This document shows positions 24,772 through 33,358 of a stretch of 53,325 bases of DNA, in pieces. The DNA is from Deltaproteobacteria bacterium. Its GTDB lineage: Bacteria; Myxococcota_A; UBA9160; UBA4427. How positions within the stretch are numbered: the stretch's first letter is position 1; the number at the start of each line of letters is the position of its first letter. Under the pieces are notes generated by a model. It searched no databases. It was given only the letters and a program-made list of their open reading frames with translations, and had not been told where the DNA came from. Both the position numbers and the translations under genes were made by a program. The stretch lies in contig JAFDEK010000027.1 in assembly GCA_019310385.1 (NCBI GenBank), forward strand, positions 1-53,325, in the 5' to 3' direction.

Positions 24772-24824
24772 AGTGAACTTATAGCGATCGAATTTGATAG
24801 TAAGTGAACGTGTTCTCGTTTATT
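24772..24824 (+). promoter_or_regulatory. AGTGAAC direct repeats and candidate promoter for the RHH gene
   Basis: AGTGAAC occurs at 24772-24778 and 24803-24809, 31 bp apart (about three helical turns). The second copy lies inside a candidate promoter with TTGATA (24794-24799) and TTTATT (24819-24824), spaced by 19 bp. A ribbon-helix-helix protein encoded next door would be a natural autoregulator. The evidence is spacing and position only. Confidence 0.3.
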
Positions 24825-24855
24825 TCGGGTTCCGATCGAAGAATCGTGTACTACA

Positions 24856-25356
24856 ATGTCTTCCATGACCGAGCAGGAGAGCAGCTCCGATCCTCCCCGG
24901 CCGCCTCGCAAGGATCGGCTCATCCAGACCCGCGTTCCGCGGGACCTCGAGGCCACTCTCAAAGAGGAGGCGCGCCGGCGGCGGCTCACCGTCTCCCACC
25001 TCATCCGCAACGTGCTCGAGGACGCCTTCGAGCTGGTCGACGGCGTGGTGGCCGACGTGGACCAGATCGTCACCGACTCCGTCAGCCTGGCGAAGAACGT
25101 GAGCCGCAACGCCCGGCGACTGGCGTCGAGCGCCCGCGTGCCGGAGACGCCCGCCTCCCAGCCGACGAGCGACCTCTCCGACATCTCCGACATCTCACAC
25201 GTCTACGCGTGGAACGAGGTGGTGCTCCACCAGTCGGCGAGCTGCTCGAGCTGCGGTACGCAGATCGAGCGGGGCGAGCGCGGCTTTGCGGGGATGAGCG
25301 ACACGCCGGAGCGGCCCCGCGCGTGGCTCTGCCCCGCGTGCTGCGAGGCGCTCTGA
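24856..25356 (+). CDS. Ribbon-helix-helix protein with C-terminal zinc-binding Cys pairs
   Basis: This 166-residue protein (Met at 24856 or 24865) contains an N-terminal segment (KDRLIQTRVPRDLEATLKEEA, RRLTVSHLIRNVLEDAF) that fits a ribbon-helix-helix DNA-binding domain: one strand, then two helices. The C-terminal part has CSSCGTQIERGERGF and LCPACCEAL, two Cys pairs likely to bind zinc. No ribosome site is obvious before the start; the leader is AT-rich and may be leaderless. It is divergent from the phasin-like gene across 247 bp. The tandem AGTGAAC sites there suggest autoregulation, which is inference. Confidence 0.75.
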   Translation: MSSMTEQESSSDPPRPPRKDRLIQTRVPRDLEATLKEEARRRRLTVSHLIRNVLEDAFELVDGVVADVDQIVTDSVSLAKNVSRNARRLASSARVPETPASQPTSDLSDISDISHVYAWNEVVLHQSASCSSCGTQIERGERGFAGMSDTPERPRAWLCPACCEAL

Positions 25357-25371
25357 GAAGAAGTGGCCGCG

Positions 25372-25830
25372 TCAGCGACCCGCGTCGCGCAGACCCGCCT
25401 GCACGAGCTGATCGAGGGCCGAGAGGAAGCGCGAGCGGTCCCGTTGTGACAGGGCGCGCGGGCCGCCCGTGGCACCGCCCGCCTCGCGCAGCTGGGACTT
25501 GAGCTCCCGGGTCGCGAGGGCGTCGCCGATGGAGTCCTCGCTGAAGGGGCGCCCGTCGCTGCCCAGGACCCGGGCGCCCACCTCCAGGCAGCGCGCCGCG
25601 AGCGGGATATCGGCGGTGACGGTCACGTCCCCGGCATGCACGTGCTCGGCGATCCAGTCGTCGGCCACGTCGGCGCCCTGCCCCACCACGACCATCTCGA
25701 CGCCCGAGTCCCGCGGCACCCGCATGGGCGAGTTCGCCACGAGGAAGACCCGCAGCCCGTGGCGTGCGGCCACCTGGTAGACCTCCTCCTTCACCGGGCA
25801 GGCGTCGGCGTCCACGTAGATGTCGATCAC
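25372..25830 (-). CDS. UPF0178 family protein (YaiI/YqxD-like)
   Basis: This 152-residue protein starts at a GTG (25830) with AGGAG upstream. IDIYVDADACPVKEEVYQVA opens the domain, followed by VFLVANSP, VEMVVVGQGADVADDWIAE and VTVTADIPLAARCLEVG. These are the conserved blocks of UPF0178, whose Asp pattern resembles a PIN-like nuclease. The family's activity is not firmly established. A longer reading into the upstream 18-bp repeat gives an artefactual PHAREAPHAG extension. It converges on the RHH gene with 15 bp between stops and shares its direction with the phosphotriesterase gene. Confidence 0.9.
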   Translation of the reverse strand: MIDIYVDADACPVKEEVYQVAARHGLRVFLVANSPMRVPRDSGVEMVVVGQGADVADDWIAEHVHAGDVTVTADIPLAARCLEVGARVLGSDGRPFSEDSIGDALATRELKSQLREAGGATGGPRALSQRDRSRFLSALDQLVQAGLRDAGR

Positions 25831-25846
25831 CCGCGGCTCCTGACCC

Positions 25847-25918
25847 GCATGCGGCGCCTCACGGGCATGCGGCGCCTCACCCGCATGCGGCGCCTCGCGG
25901 GCATGCGGCGCCGCACGG
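25847..25918. repeat. 18-bp tandem repeat x4 just after a stop codon
   Basis: Four copies of an 18-bp unit (GCATGCGGCGCCTCACGG) lie at 25847, 25865, 25883 and 25901, each with one to three changes. Each copy holds the palindromes GCATGC and GGCGCC. On the minus strand the array begins three bases after the stop of the phosphotriesterase-family gene and precedes the UPF0178 gene. Confidence 0.9.
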
Positions 25919-25921
25919 GCA

Positions 25922-26914
25922 TCAGGCCAGAGCCGACAGCGGCTCGCCCTCGAAGAGGCGGCGCGGATTGTCGACCAGCAGCTGATCGATCTGCTCATCG
26001 TCGATGCCCTGCTCCTTCAGCATGGGGACGATGCGCCGGCTGAAATGGCTCGGATTCCAGGTCTCCGCGAGCGCTGCTGTGACCTCCGGTGGGAAGGGCT
26101 GCCCGAGCCAACACCAGACCGAGTCGTGGGAGACCACCACCCGGTCCCCGGCGCCGGCCTCGACCAGGGCGATGAGGGATGCAACCCGGGCCGCGTCCGG
26201 CTGCAGCGCCTCGAGGCCGAAACGATCGAAGCCCAGATAGGAGCCGCCGCGTGCGATGCCCATGTGGTAATCGTGATCCGCGCTGCCGCAGGAATGGCCG
26301 ATGACGACGCGGTGGGGGGCAACGCCGTGCTCGCCGAGGACCTTCTGCTGCACGTCGCCCACGCTGCCCCCGTCGGTGTGGGTGGTGATGGGAGCGCCGG
26401 TCGCGACGGCGGCCCTGGCGGCCGCCTCGAAGATGCCGCGCTCGTAGTCGCTCATCCCGTCCAGCCCGGTGGCGACCTTGATGATCCCCGCACGAATGCC
26501 CGTCTCCCCGATCCCCTCTTCGAGCTCGCGAACGAAGAGCTCCGTCATGGCTTCGACCTGGGGGCCGAAGTTCGAGCGGAAGTGCCAGTAGGGAACGCCA
26601 CCCTCGGCCTCCTTGTAGAGGCCCGTGGCGCAGATGATCTGGAAGCCCGTCTTCTGGGCCACCTTGGCCATGAACTCCACGTCCCGGCCGAGATCGTTGG
26701 GGCAGGGATCGAGCATGCTGGTGAAGCCGAGGGACTTGATCTCCTCAATGCGATCGACACAGATCGCGAAGCGCTCGGCCGCGTTGGCGCCGGCGCGCAG
26801 GGTGTCGGATTGCCACCCCGGATAGCCCACCATGAGATGCTCGTGCATCAAGGTGCGGCCCAGCGCATCCGTCGTGATGCTGCCGGTAACGGTCTGGATC
26901 GAGACCTTCGCCAT
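25922..26914 (-). CDS. Phosphotriesterase-family metal hydrolase
   Basis: This 330-residue TIM-barrel amidohydrolase has all binuclear metal ligands: His24 and His26 (LMHEHL), carboxylated Lys146 (GIIKVAT), His179 (THTDGG), His207 (GHSCGS) and Asp264 (SHDS). Members include phosphotriesterases, lactonases (PLL) and resiniferatoxin-binding proteins. The substrate is likely a lactone or ester and an organophosphate is less likely, but sequence alone cannot tell. The leader has GGGAGGG before the ATG. No metal- or lactone-specific neighbour is obvious. Confidence 0.92.
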   Translation of the reverse strand: MAKVSIQTVTGSITTDALGRTLMHEHLMVGYPGWQSDTLRAGANAAERFAICVDRIEEIKSLGFTSMLDPCPNDLGRDVEFMAKVAQKTGFQIICATGLYKEAEGGVPYWHFRSNFGPQVEAMTELFVRELEEGIGETGIRAGIIKVATGLDGMSDYERGIFEAAARAAVATGAPITTHTDGGSVGDVQQKVLGEHGVAPHRVVIGHSCGSADHDYHMGIARGGSYLGFDRFGLEALQPDAARVASLIALVEAGAGDRVVVSHDSVWCWLGQPFPPEVTAALAETWNPSHFSRRIVPMLKEQGIDDEQIDQLLVDNPRRLFEGEPLSALA

Positions 26915-26979
26915 GGCGACGCCCTCCCGCCCCGGATCCTACCACGGCTGCGCGGCGCCCATCGGGCTATGCTGGCGCC

Positions 26980-27345
26980 ATGGTAGAGCTCATCGAGGAA
27001 GAGACCGCCGAGCTGGCGGCGGACCTGCAATCCCTGCGTGACGAACTCGGCGCGCTGCTCGAGCTGAGCGAGGAGAGCGCCCGGCCGGTGGACCTCGACC
27101 AGCCCATCGGACGCCTCTCGCGGGTCGACGCCATGCAGCAGCAGAGCATGGCCAAGGCCACCCGGGAGGGGCACCGCCTTCGCCTCGATCAGGTGAAGCT
27201 CGCCCTCGCAGCCCTGGCCGAGGACGAGTACGGGCTCTGCCGGCACTGCGAGGAGCCCATCGGATTCAAGCGCCTCAAGGCGCGGCCGGAGACGCCCCTA
27301 TGCGTTGCCTGCCAGGGCCGCATGGAGCTGAAGCACGGCGGCTGA
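26980..27345 (+). CDS. DksA/TraR-type C4 zinc-finger protein
   Basis: This 121-residue protein has an N-terminal charged helix ([21 protein letters not shown]), a [20 protein letters not shown] helix and a C-terminal DksA/TraR zinc finger, [25 protein letters not shown]. Proteins of this type bind RNA polymerase through the secondary channel. The acidic residues at the coiled-coil tip that DksA needs are not evident, so its effect on RNA polymerase is uncertain. It is divergent from the phosphotriesterase gene with 65 bp between starts, and no strong ribosome site is visible. Confidence 0.85.
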   Translation: MVELIEEETAELAADLQSLRDELGALLELSEESARPVDLDQPIGRLSRVDAMQQQSMAKATREGHRLRLDQVKLALAALAEDEYGLCRHCEEPIGFKRLKARPETPLCVACQGRMELKHGG

Positions 27346-27347
27346 AT

Positions 27348-27365
27348 CCGCGGAAGGCACCGCGG
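27348..27365 (+). terminator. Hairpin just after the DksA-type gene
   Basis: Perfect CCGCGG arms (27348-27353, 27360-27365) with a six-base loop begin two bases after the stop. There is no T-run, so terminator strength is doubtful. Confidence 0.4.
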
Positions 27366-27424
27366 GCATCGCTGCTCTCTGGACTATCATTGCTGCGCCC
27401 CCCAGCACGACCCAGGAGCCCCAC

Positions 27425-28681
27425 TTGCTTCGAATCGCGCTCGCCCTCGCCCTCGTGCTGGCCGGCGCCGCCCCCGGGCTTCCCGCCCGGAGCGCGGAGA
27501 CGGCACCGGTCGAAGCCCCTCCCGACAGCGACTCGGAGGCACCCGCGGATCCGCAGGCCCCCGGCGCGACGAGCGAGCCCGAGGCGGACTCGGAGGGCCG
27601 GCTGACACCGGTACTGAGCCGCTTCGGCATACGCCTCTACGGGCGCATCAACCTCGACATGTCCTACGACACGGACAAGATCGATACCGGGAACTTCGCG
27701 CGCTGGGTCGAGACGCCGGACGAGGTCGAGAAGGGCGATGACCAGTTCAACGTCTCTGCAAACGCGAGCCGCCTCGGCGTCGCGGTCGAGGGCCCGGGCA
27801 GCGAGAGCATCGAGAGCGACGCGTTGGTGGAGATCGACTTCTACGGCGGCGGCGGCGAGAACACCCCGAAACCCCGTCTGAGGCAGGCCTATGCGGCAGT
27901 CCACTGGCTCGGGCCCGAGATCAGCGTCCTCTTCGGGCAAACCTGGGACGTGATCCACCCCCTGCTTCCCGACCAGCTCAACTTCGTCGCCGGCTGGTGG
28001 TCGGGCAACATCGGCTTCCGGCGCCCCCAGCTCCGGGGCAGCAAGGCCTTCGCACTCGGGGGCAGCCGCAGGCTGATGCTCGATCTCGCCATCGCGCGCA
28101 CCATCGGCGATCCCATCTTCACCCAGGACGTCGGCGCCGACGCGGGGATCCCCACGCTTCAGATGCACCTCGGCTACGAGTTCCTCGGACTCGCCGGCCA
28201 GGCCACGAGCATCGGACTTTCGGGACACGCGGGCGAGCAGGAGTGCGACAGCCTCGCCAAGGATTTTCTCACCTGGTCCGCCGGGACGGACCTCAGCATC
28301 CCCTTGAGTCGTGAACTCCGCCTGGAGGGAGAGGCGTGGACCGGGCAAGCGGTGTGCACCTATCTGGGCGGCATCGGCCAGGGCATCAACACCAACCTGC
28401 GCCGGGCAATACGGGCCACCGGCGGCTGGGCCGCGCTGAAGTACGACCTCTCTTCGAAGTGGCGCTTCAACCTGGGCGGCGGGGTCGACGATCCGTGGGA
28501 TCGAGACCTGAGCCCGGGGATGCGCTCGCGCAACTTCTCGGTCTTCACCAACGCGAAACGCTACTTCTTCAAGCGGGCCTTCTCGGTTGGGCTCGAGCTG
28601 ATGTACATGCACACCGACTTCATCGAACGCGCCACGGGAACCGCCTTTCGCGTCCAGGGCCAGGGGCGCTTCGATTTTTGA
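27425..28681 (+). CDS. DcaP-like outer-membrane porin
   Basis: This 418-residue protein starts at a TTG with AGGAG six bases upstream and has a clear signal peptide (ALALALVLAGAAPGLPARSAE). A Pro/Glu-rich linker is followed by FGIRLYGRINLDMSYDTDK and many beta-strands (RLGVAVEGPG, VLFGQTWDVIHPLLPDQLN), ending in a terminal Phe (RVQGQGRFDF). The LYGRI-LDM start and the WDV-HPL segment are seen in DcaP-family trimeric porins, which take up dicarboxylates and other negatively charged solutes. A Cys pair (EQECDS, QAVCTY) could be a loop disulfide. The substrate is not known. Confidence 0.85.
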   Translation: MLRIALALALVLAGAAPGLPARSAETAPVEAPPDSDSEAPADPQAPGATSEPEADSEGRLTPVLSRFGIRLYGRINLDMSYDTDKIDTGNFARWVETPDEVEKGDDQFNVSANASRLGVAVEGPGSESIESDALVEIDFYGGGGENTPKPRLRQAYAAVHWLGPEISVLFGQTWDVIHPLLPDQLNFVAGWWSGNIGFRRPQLRGSKAFALGGSRRLMLDLAIARTIGDPIFTQDVGADAGIPTLQMHLGYEFLGLAGQATSIGLSGHAGEQECDSLAKDFLTWSAGTDLSIPLSRELRLEGEAWTGQAVCTYLGGIGQGINTNLRRAIRATGGWAALKYDLSSKWRFNLGGGVDDPWDRDLSPGMRSRNFSVFTNAKRYFFKRAFSVGLELMYMHTDFIERATGTAFRVQGQGRFDF

Positions 28682-28733
28682 GCGCCTGCGGCGCTAGAAA
28701 GCGCCCGCGGCGCCCGATAGAGCCTGCGGCGCT
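28681..28733. repeat. Three tandem GCGCC/GGCGC hairpins between converging genes
   Basis: AGCGCC-TGC-GGCGCT (28681-28695) overlaps the porin stop, GCGCC-CGC-GGCGC follows at 28701-28713, and a weaker third copy lies at about 28721-28733. The spacing is 19-21 bp. Each can fold as a tight stem. Lying between convergent stops, they may act as a two-way terminator or a REP-like element. Confidence 0.7.
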
Positions 28734-28746
28734 TCGCGAACCGAAG

Positions 28747-29142
28747 TCAGCTACCCGCCATCTGCTGCTGGAACTGGCCCATGTCGAAGTAATCGCGCCA
28801 GGCGGTGATCTTGCCGCCGTCGAGCTCGAAGGTCCCCATCACGGGGATCGCGACCCAACGCTCGCCGATCAGGAAGCGGTCGGTGCGCTCGGTGAGAACG
28901 ACTCCCTCGCTCGACTCGGCGATGTTGTGGATCGTGAAATCCACCTGATTCGACATCTCGACGAAGCCCTTGAGCACGGCGAGGATGGCCTCGGTACCGA
29001 CCGCGGGCTCCATGGGGATGTTGTGGTAGAAGCAGTCGGGCGCGATGTACGACATGATCTGATCCAGGTCCACGGCGTTCCAGGCGTTGATGAAGTCCGT
29101 GATGGTGGCACTGTTGTCGCTGTTATCGCTGTCGTCGCTCAC
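28747..29142 (-). CDS. Limonene-1,2-epoxide hydrolase/SnoaL-fold protein
   Basis: This 131-residue protein starts at a GTG (29142) with GGAGGAG six bases upstream. It keeps the active-site set of limonene-epoxide hydrolase: Tyr39 and Asn41 (FYHNIP), Arg86-x-Asp88 (ERTDRF) and Asp117 (WRDYFD). That set is stronger than a generic SnoaL match. These enzymes open small cyclic epoxides. It could serve terpene, sterol or other epoxide breakdown in this region. It is divergent from the epimerase gene, with 169 bp between starts. Confidence 0.85.
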   Translation of the reverse strand: MSDDSDNSDNSATITDFINAWNAVDLDQIMSYIAPDCFYHNIPMEPAVGTEAILAVLKGFVEMSNQVDFTIHNIAESSEGVVLTERTDRFLIGERWVAIPVMGTFELDGGKITAWRDYFDMGQFQQQMAGS

Positions 29143-29311
29143 GATGGTCTCCTCCGGCGGACGAGGCCGTCTGCTCGATGTCGGCTGCCGCAGCGACCAG
29201 CATAGAGCATTCGCAGGGGATCGGAGCGGGTACCCAAGAATGCCGCTGAGAAAGCCCGCGAGCAAAGTTGGGCAGGCCTCGGCCGCACGGGCTGAGGGGA
29301 GAGGAATCGCC

Positions 29312-30412
29312 ATGCAGTCCCTCGTGATCGGCGGAACCGGCCCCACCGGCCACTTCATCGTGAACGGCCTGCGCGAGCGCGGCCACCGGGTCACGATCCT
29401 CCACCGAGGCCAGCACGAGGTCGCCGAGATCCCCGACGACGTCGAGCACATCCACACCGATCCCTGGTCCGAAGACGCACTGCACGAGGCCCTCGGAGCG
29501 CGCACCTTCGACGTCTGCATCGCGAGCTACGGACGCTTGCGGCGCATCGCCGCCCGCATGCGCGGCCGCTGCGGGCAGTTCGTCTCCGTCGGGGGAGTGC
29601 CGGCCTACCGGGGCTTCATGAATCCGACTCTGCTGCAGCCGGCCGGGCTTCCCGTTCCCACCGCCGAGGACTCACCCCTCGTGGCGAAGGAGGCGGAGGA
29701 TTCCAAGGGCTGGCGCATCGTGCGCACCGAGGAGGCCGTGTTCGCCGAGCAGCCCGACGCGACCCACTTCCGCTATCCCTACCTCTACGGACCCTATCAG
29801 CTGGTCCCGCGCGAGTGGTGCATCGTGCGCCGCATCCTCGACGGCCGCCGCCGCATCATCCTCCCCGACGGCGGACTCACCCTCCACAGCTTCGGCTATG
29901 CGGGCAACGTCGCCCACGCGGTCCTGTTGGCGGTGGACCACCCCGAGGCCGCCGCCGGGCAGATCTACAACTGCGCCGACGCGGAAGTGCTGAGCCTGCG
30001 GCAGGTCGTGGAGGTGGTGGCTGGCGCCCTCGATCAGCCGCTGGAGATCGTCTCCATGCCCTGGGCGCTGGCGCTCCCGGCGCGTCCCCTGGTCATGCAG
30101 CCTCTCCCCACTCACCGGGTGCTGGATCTCTCCAAGATCCGGACCCAGCTGGGCTATCGCGACCCTTTTCCGCCGCGGGAGGCCCTGGCCAAGACCGCGC
30201 ACTGGCTCGCCGCCAATCGCCCCGCGGCCGGCGGCGTGGAGGAGACCGTGCTCCAGGATCCCTTCGACTACCCGGCCGAAGACCGCCTGATCGAAGCCTG
30301 GCAGTCGGCTCTGGGCGCCATTGCCGATCCGCGCTTCGAGCAGGAGCCGGGCTACGGCCTCGCCTACAGCGGCCCGGGCGGGCGCGAGCGCTCCTCGGAA
30401 GGCTTCGACTAG
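29312..30412 (+). CDS. NAD(P)-dependent epimerase/dehydratase family protein
   Basis: This 366-residue extended short-chain dehydrogenase-like protein starts at 29312 after GAGGAAT. The Rossmann motif reads VIGGTGPTGHFIV near the N-terminus. The usual catalytic YxxxK is not clear: a Tyr in FRYPYLYGPYQLV is the nearest candidate. The rest resembles NAD-dependent epimerase proteins (ILDGRRRIILPDGG, HSFGYAGNVAHAVLLAV, YNCADAEVLSLRQV). The reaction may be a reduction or rearrangement of an unknown substrate. It is 112 bp upstream of the CoA transferase and could be cotranscribed with it. Confidence 0.85.
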   Translation: MQSLVIGGTGPTGHFIVNGLRERGHRVTILHRGQHEVAEIPDDVEHIHTDPWSEDALHEALGARTFDVCIASYGRLRRIAARMRGRCGQFVSVGGVPAYRGFMNPTLLQPAGLPVPTAEDSPLVAKEAEDSKGWRIVRTEEAVFAEQPDATHFRYPYLYGPYQLVPREWCIVRRILDGRRRIILPDGGLTLHSFGYAGNVAHAVLLAVDHPEAAAGQIYNCADAEVLSLRQVVEVVAGALDQPLEIVSMPWALALPARPLVMQPLPTHRVLDLSKIRTQLGYRDPFPPREALAKTAHWLAANRPAAGGVEETVLQDPFDYPAEDRLIEAWQSALGAIADPRFEQEPGYGLAYSGPGGRERSSEGFD

Positions 30413-30524
30413 AGCAGCGCCGGCGAGGCGCGGCCGGCTCGTGGAGTGCCTATCATGGACGCTCCACGGCGCCGGACGCCGGCGCTCGATCAACCGATGG
30501 CGCGTGAGCAAGCAGGAGACCGAC

Positions 30525-31712
30525 ATGCCGGGACCCATGCACGGGATCAAGATCGTGGACCTCTCCATCGCCCTCGCCGGCCCCTGGGCCGGTGGCATCC
30601 TGGCCGACCAGGGGGCGTCGGTAATCAAGGTCGAGACACCGGGCATCGGCGACCTGGTGCGCTGGATCGGCGTCTCCCAGGGCGGCATCAGCGCCGTGAT
30701 TCAGATGTGCAATCGCGGCAAGCGCTCCATCGCGGTGAATTTGCGTGAAGAGGAAGGGCGGCAGATCGTCCGGCGGCTGGCCCGCGAGGCCGACGTCTTT
30801 CTGCAGAACTTCCGGCCGGGCGTGATCGAACGCCTGGGCCTCAGCTACGAGACCCTGCGCGAAGAGAACCCCAACCTCATCTACGCCTCGATCAGCGGGT
30901 TCGGCGCCACGGGACCCTACCGCGACAAGAGCGCTTACGACCCCGTCGTGCAGGCCTACGCGGGTCTGTGCGACACGGAGTCGGACCTCGAGAACGAGGA
31001 GCCCCGGCTCCTCAACCAGACCCCGGCAGACAAGGTCACCGCTCTCACCGCCGCCCAGGCGATCTCGGCCGCCCTCTTCGCCCGCGAGCGCGGCGCGGGC
31101 GGCCAGCACATCGAGATTCCCATGCTCGAGGCCGTGGTCAACTTCATGTGGGCCGACGCCGCCGGCAACGAGATCCTGCGCGACGCGGATCACAACCAGC
31201 CCTCGAGCTTTGCCCGGGGCCAGAAGCTGTGGCGCTACAAGGACGGCTACGCGGTGGCAGCGCCGGTATCCGACGCCGATTTCCAGGCCATCTGCGAGGC
31301 CCACGGCGTCGACGGCTACGACGACCCCGATGTTGCCACGATGATGGCCCGGCGCGTCAATCGCGACGCCGTGCAGGTCGTCCTCGATCGCGTCATGGAG
31401 GCGGCGGCTGGGATGAGCGTCGACGACGCCATCGGGCGCATGGAGGCCGGCAAGGCGCCCTGCGGCAAGGTGCTCAGCACGGCCGAGCTCCACGCGGATC
31501 CCCACGTGCAGGCCAGGGGCATCCTGGTCGACTCCGAGCACCCGGTCGCCGGACGACTGCGACAGCCCCGGCCGCCGATCCACTTCGAGAAGACCCCGTC
31601 CGCCATCGGCGACCCGGCGCCGACCCTGGGCCAGCACACCGACGAACTGCTGCGCGAGCTGGGCCTCAGCGACGACATCGCGCGACTGCGGGAGGCGGGG
31701 ATCGTCGCCTGA
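30525..31712 (+). CDS. CaiB/BaiF family III CoA transferase
   Basis: This 395-residue protein starts at the ATG at 30525 with AGGAG seven bases upstream; an in-frame GTG at 30504 is possible. It has the family's VDLSIALAGPWAGGILADQGA opening, the nucleotide pocket around NRGKRSIAVNL, and the catalytic Asp at residue 169 (ADKVTAL), the same position as in formyl-CoA transferase. GAGGQHIEIPMLEAV is also typical. It moves CoA between carboxylic acids and could activate a steroid, terpenoid or bile-acid-like acid. The partner pathway is not fixed by sequence. It is 89 bp before the aldehyde dehydrogenase. Confidence 0.92.
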   Translation: MPGPMHGIKIVDLSIALAGPWAGGILADQGASVIKVETPGIGDLVRWIGVSQGGISAVIQMCNRGKRSIAVNLREEEGRQIVRRLAREADVFLQNFRPGVIERLGLSYETLREENPNLIYASISGFGATGPYRDKSAYDPVVQAYAGLCDTESDLENEEPRLLNQTPADKVTALTAAQAISAALFARERGAGGQHIEIPMLEAVVNFMWADAAGNEILRDADHNQPSSFARGQKLWRYKDGYAVAAPVSDADFQAICEAHGVDGYDDPDVATMMARRVNRDAVQVVLDRVMEAAAGMSVDDAIGRMEAGKAPCGKVLSTAELHADPHVQARGILVDSEHPVAGRLRQPRPPIHFEKTPSAIGDPAPTLGQHTDELLRELGLSDDIARLREAGIVA

Positions 31713-31801
31713 GCGGGGGGTCGCCCGCTCGTCCCCGCCCTCTCACGGTTGGTGTAAAGTCGCCGCTCGTCAGCTGATTCGATCGAGCAAGGAGAGCCCC
31801 C

Positions 31802-33340
31802 ATGGCCATCATCGAGCCCGTCCCCTCCGACGGGCCGCGACGCCGCCTGCGTGTCCTGAACCCCGCCACCCTCGAGCCCCTCGGCGAGTTCGACTGCGCA
31901 AACGCCGAGGACGTGCACGCCGCCGTGGAGCGGGCCCGCAAGGCCCAGACCGAGTGGGCCGCGCTCTCCTTCGAGCAGCGCGCCCGCTACATGTGGCGGC
32001 TCCTCGACATCTTCGTCGAACGCCAGGACGAGGTGATCGATGCGGTGATGCGGGAGACGGGCAAGCCCCGCACCGAGGCCATCGGCATGGAGGTCTTCAC
32101 CTGCTGCGACGCCATCACCTACTACGCGAAGAACGCCGGCAAGTTCCTCGCGCCGGAGAAGCGGCGCATCCACGGGCTCATGGGCTTCGCGAAGAAGCTG
32201 CGCCTGGTCTATCGACCTCTGGGCGTGGTGGGTCTCGTGACGCCCTGGAACGGGCCCATCGTGATGGCGGTGAATCCCACTGTGCAGGCCCTGATGGCGG
32301 GCAACGCGGTGGTGCACAAGCCCTCCGAGGTCACGCCCTTCTCGGCGCAGCTCTTCGAGCGCTTCCTCCAGGACGCCGGCCTGCCCGCCAACCTCTATCA
32401 GGTCATCCAGGGCGATGGCGAGGCCGGGGCCGCCCTGGTCGAGGCCGGGGTCGACAAGGTCGCCTTCACGGGGAGCGTCGCCACGGGGCGCAAGGTCGCC
32501 GAGGCCTGCGGGCGCAACCTCATCCCCTGCACGCTGGAGCTGGGCGGCAAGGACGCCATGCTGGTGTGCGCCGACGCGGACCTCGACCGGGCCGCCCAGG
32601 GCGCCGTGCTCGGCTCCTGCATGAACACGGGCCACTACTGCTGCGGCACCGAGCGCATCTATGTCGTCGACGAGGTCTACGACGAGTTCCTCGGCAAGGT
32701 CGTCGAGCAGGCCAGGGAGCTGCGCCAGGGCGCCGAGGGCGAGTTCGACGTGGGCGCCATCTTCTGGGACAAGCAGCTCGACATCATCGAGCGCCACATG
32801 GAGGACGCCCGGGCCAAGGGCGCCAAGGTGCTGGTGGGCGGCCGGCGCAACCCCGAGCTCGAGGGGCTCTTCTACGAGCCCACCGTGGTGGTGAACGTGA
32901 GCCACGAGATGCAGCTCATGACCGAGGAGACCTTCGGACCCATCGCGGCCATCATGAAGGTGAAGGACGAAGAGGAGGCCATCCGCCTGGCCAACGACTC
33001 GGACTATGGGCTCAGTGGCAACGTCTGGACGACCGACACCGAGAAGGGCTTCCGCATCGCCCAGCGCATCGAGACCGGCGGTGTGTGCGTGAACGACATG
33101 ACCCTCACCTACGGGATTCCCGAGGCGCCCTTCGGCGGGCGCAAGGCGAGCGGCGTCGGCCAGATCAACGGTGCCCACGGTATCCGGGGCTACTGCCACG
33201 CCCAGCCCATCATCGCCGACCGCAAGGGGAAGGGCGACATCCAGGGCGGCTACCCCTACACGCGCAAGAGCGAGGAGGGAATGCAGAGGCTCATCCGCAT
33301 CCTCTGGGGCAAGACCCCCATCGGTCGCTGGCTCAGCTAA
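31802..33340 (+). CDS. NAD(P)-dependent aldehyde dehydrogenase
   Basis: This 512-residue enzyme has the standard aldehyde dehydrogenase order. The nucleotide site contains TPWNGPIVMAVNPTVQALM and KPSEVTPFSA, followed by FTGSVATGRKV, the Glu of LELGGKD (Glu246) and the catalytic Cys280 in MNTGHYCCG. Then come LVGGRRNP and the ETFGPIAAIMKV loop. The length is a little over the usual 480-500. GGAGAG precedes the ATG. Together with the CoA transferase upstream, it may oxidise an aldehyde produced from an alcohol or steroid side chain, but the substrate is unknown. Confidence 0.93.
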   Translation: MAIIEPVPSDGPRRRLRVLNPATLEPLGEFDCANAEDVHAAVERARKAQTEWAALSFEQRARYMWRLLDIFVERQDEVIDAVMRETGKPRTEAIGMEVFTCCDAITYYAKNAGKFLAPEKRRIHGLMGFAKKLRLVYRPLGVVGLVTPWNGPIVMAVNPTVQALMAGNAVVHKPSEVTPFSAQLFERFLQDAGLPANLYQVIQGDGEAGAALVEAGVDKVAFTGSVATGRKVAEACGRNLIPCTLELGGKDAMLVCADADLDRAAQGAVLGSCMNTGHYCCGTERIYVVDEVYDEFLGKVVEQARELRQGAEGEFDVGAIFWDKQLDIIERHMEDARAKGAKVLVGGRRNPELEGLFYEPTVVVNVSHEMQLMTEETFGPIAAIMKVKDEEEAIRLANDSDYGLSGNVWTTDTEKGFRIAQRIETGGVCVNDMTLTYGIPEAPFGGRKASGVGQINGAHGIRGYCHAQPIIADRKGKGDIQGGYPYTRKSEEGMQRLIRILWGKTPIGRWLS

Positions 33341-33358
33341 CAAGCACCCAGTTGAGCC

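Noticed and set aside
25847..25918. Possible CRISPR array in the GCATGCGGCGCC repeats
   Set aside because: Units are 18 bp and adjacent, with no unique spacers; this is a simple tandem repeat.
25831..25998. N-terminal extension of the UPF0178 protein through the 18-bp repeat
   Set aside because: It encodes only repeat-derived PHAREAPHAG-like residues; the GTG at 25830 has a ribosome site and gives the standard family start.
31316..33343. 675-codon minus-strand frame opposite the aldehyde dehydrogenase
   Set aside because: Antisense shadow of an aldehyde dehydrogenase with intact catalytic Cys and Glu; no motif or signal of its own.
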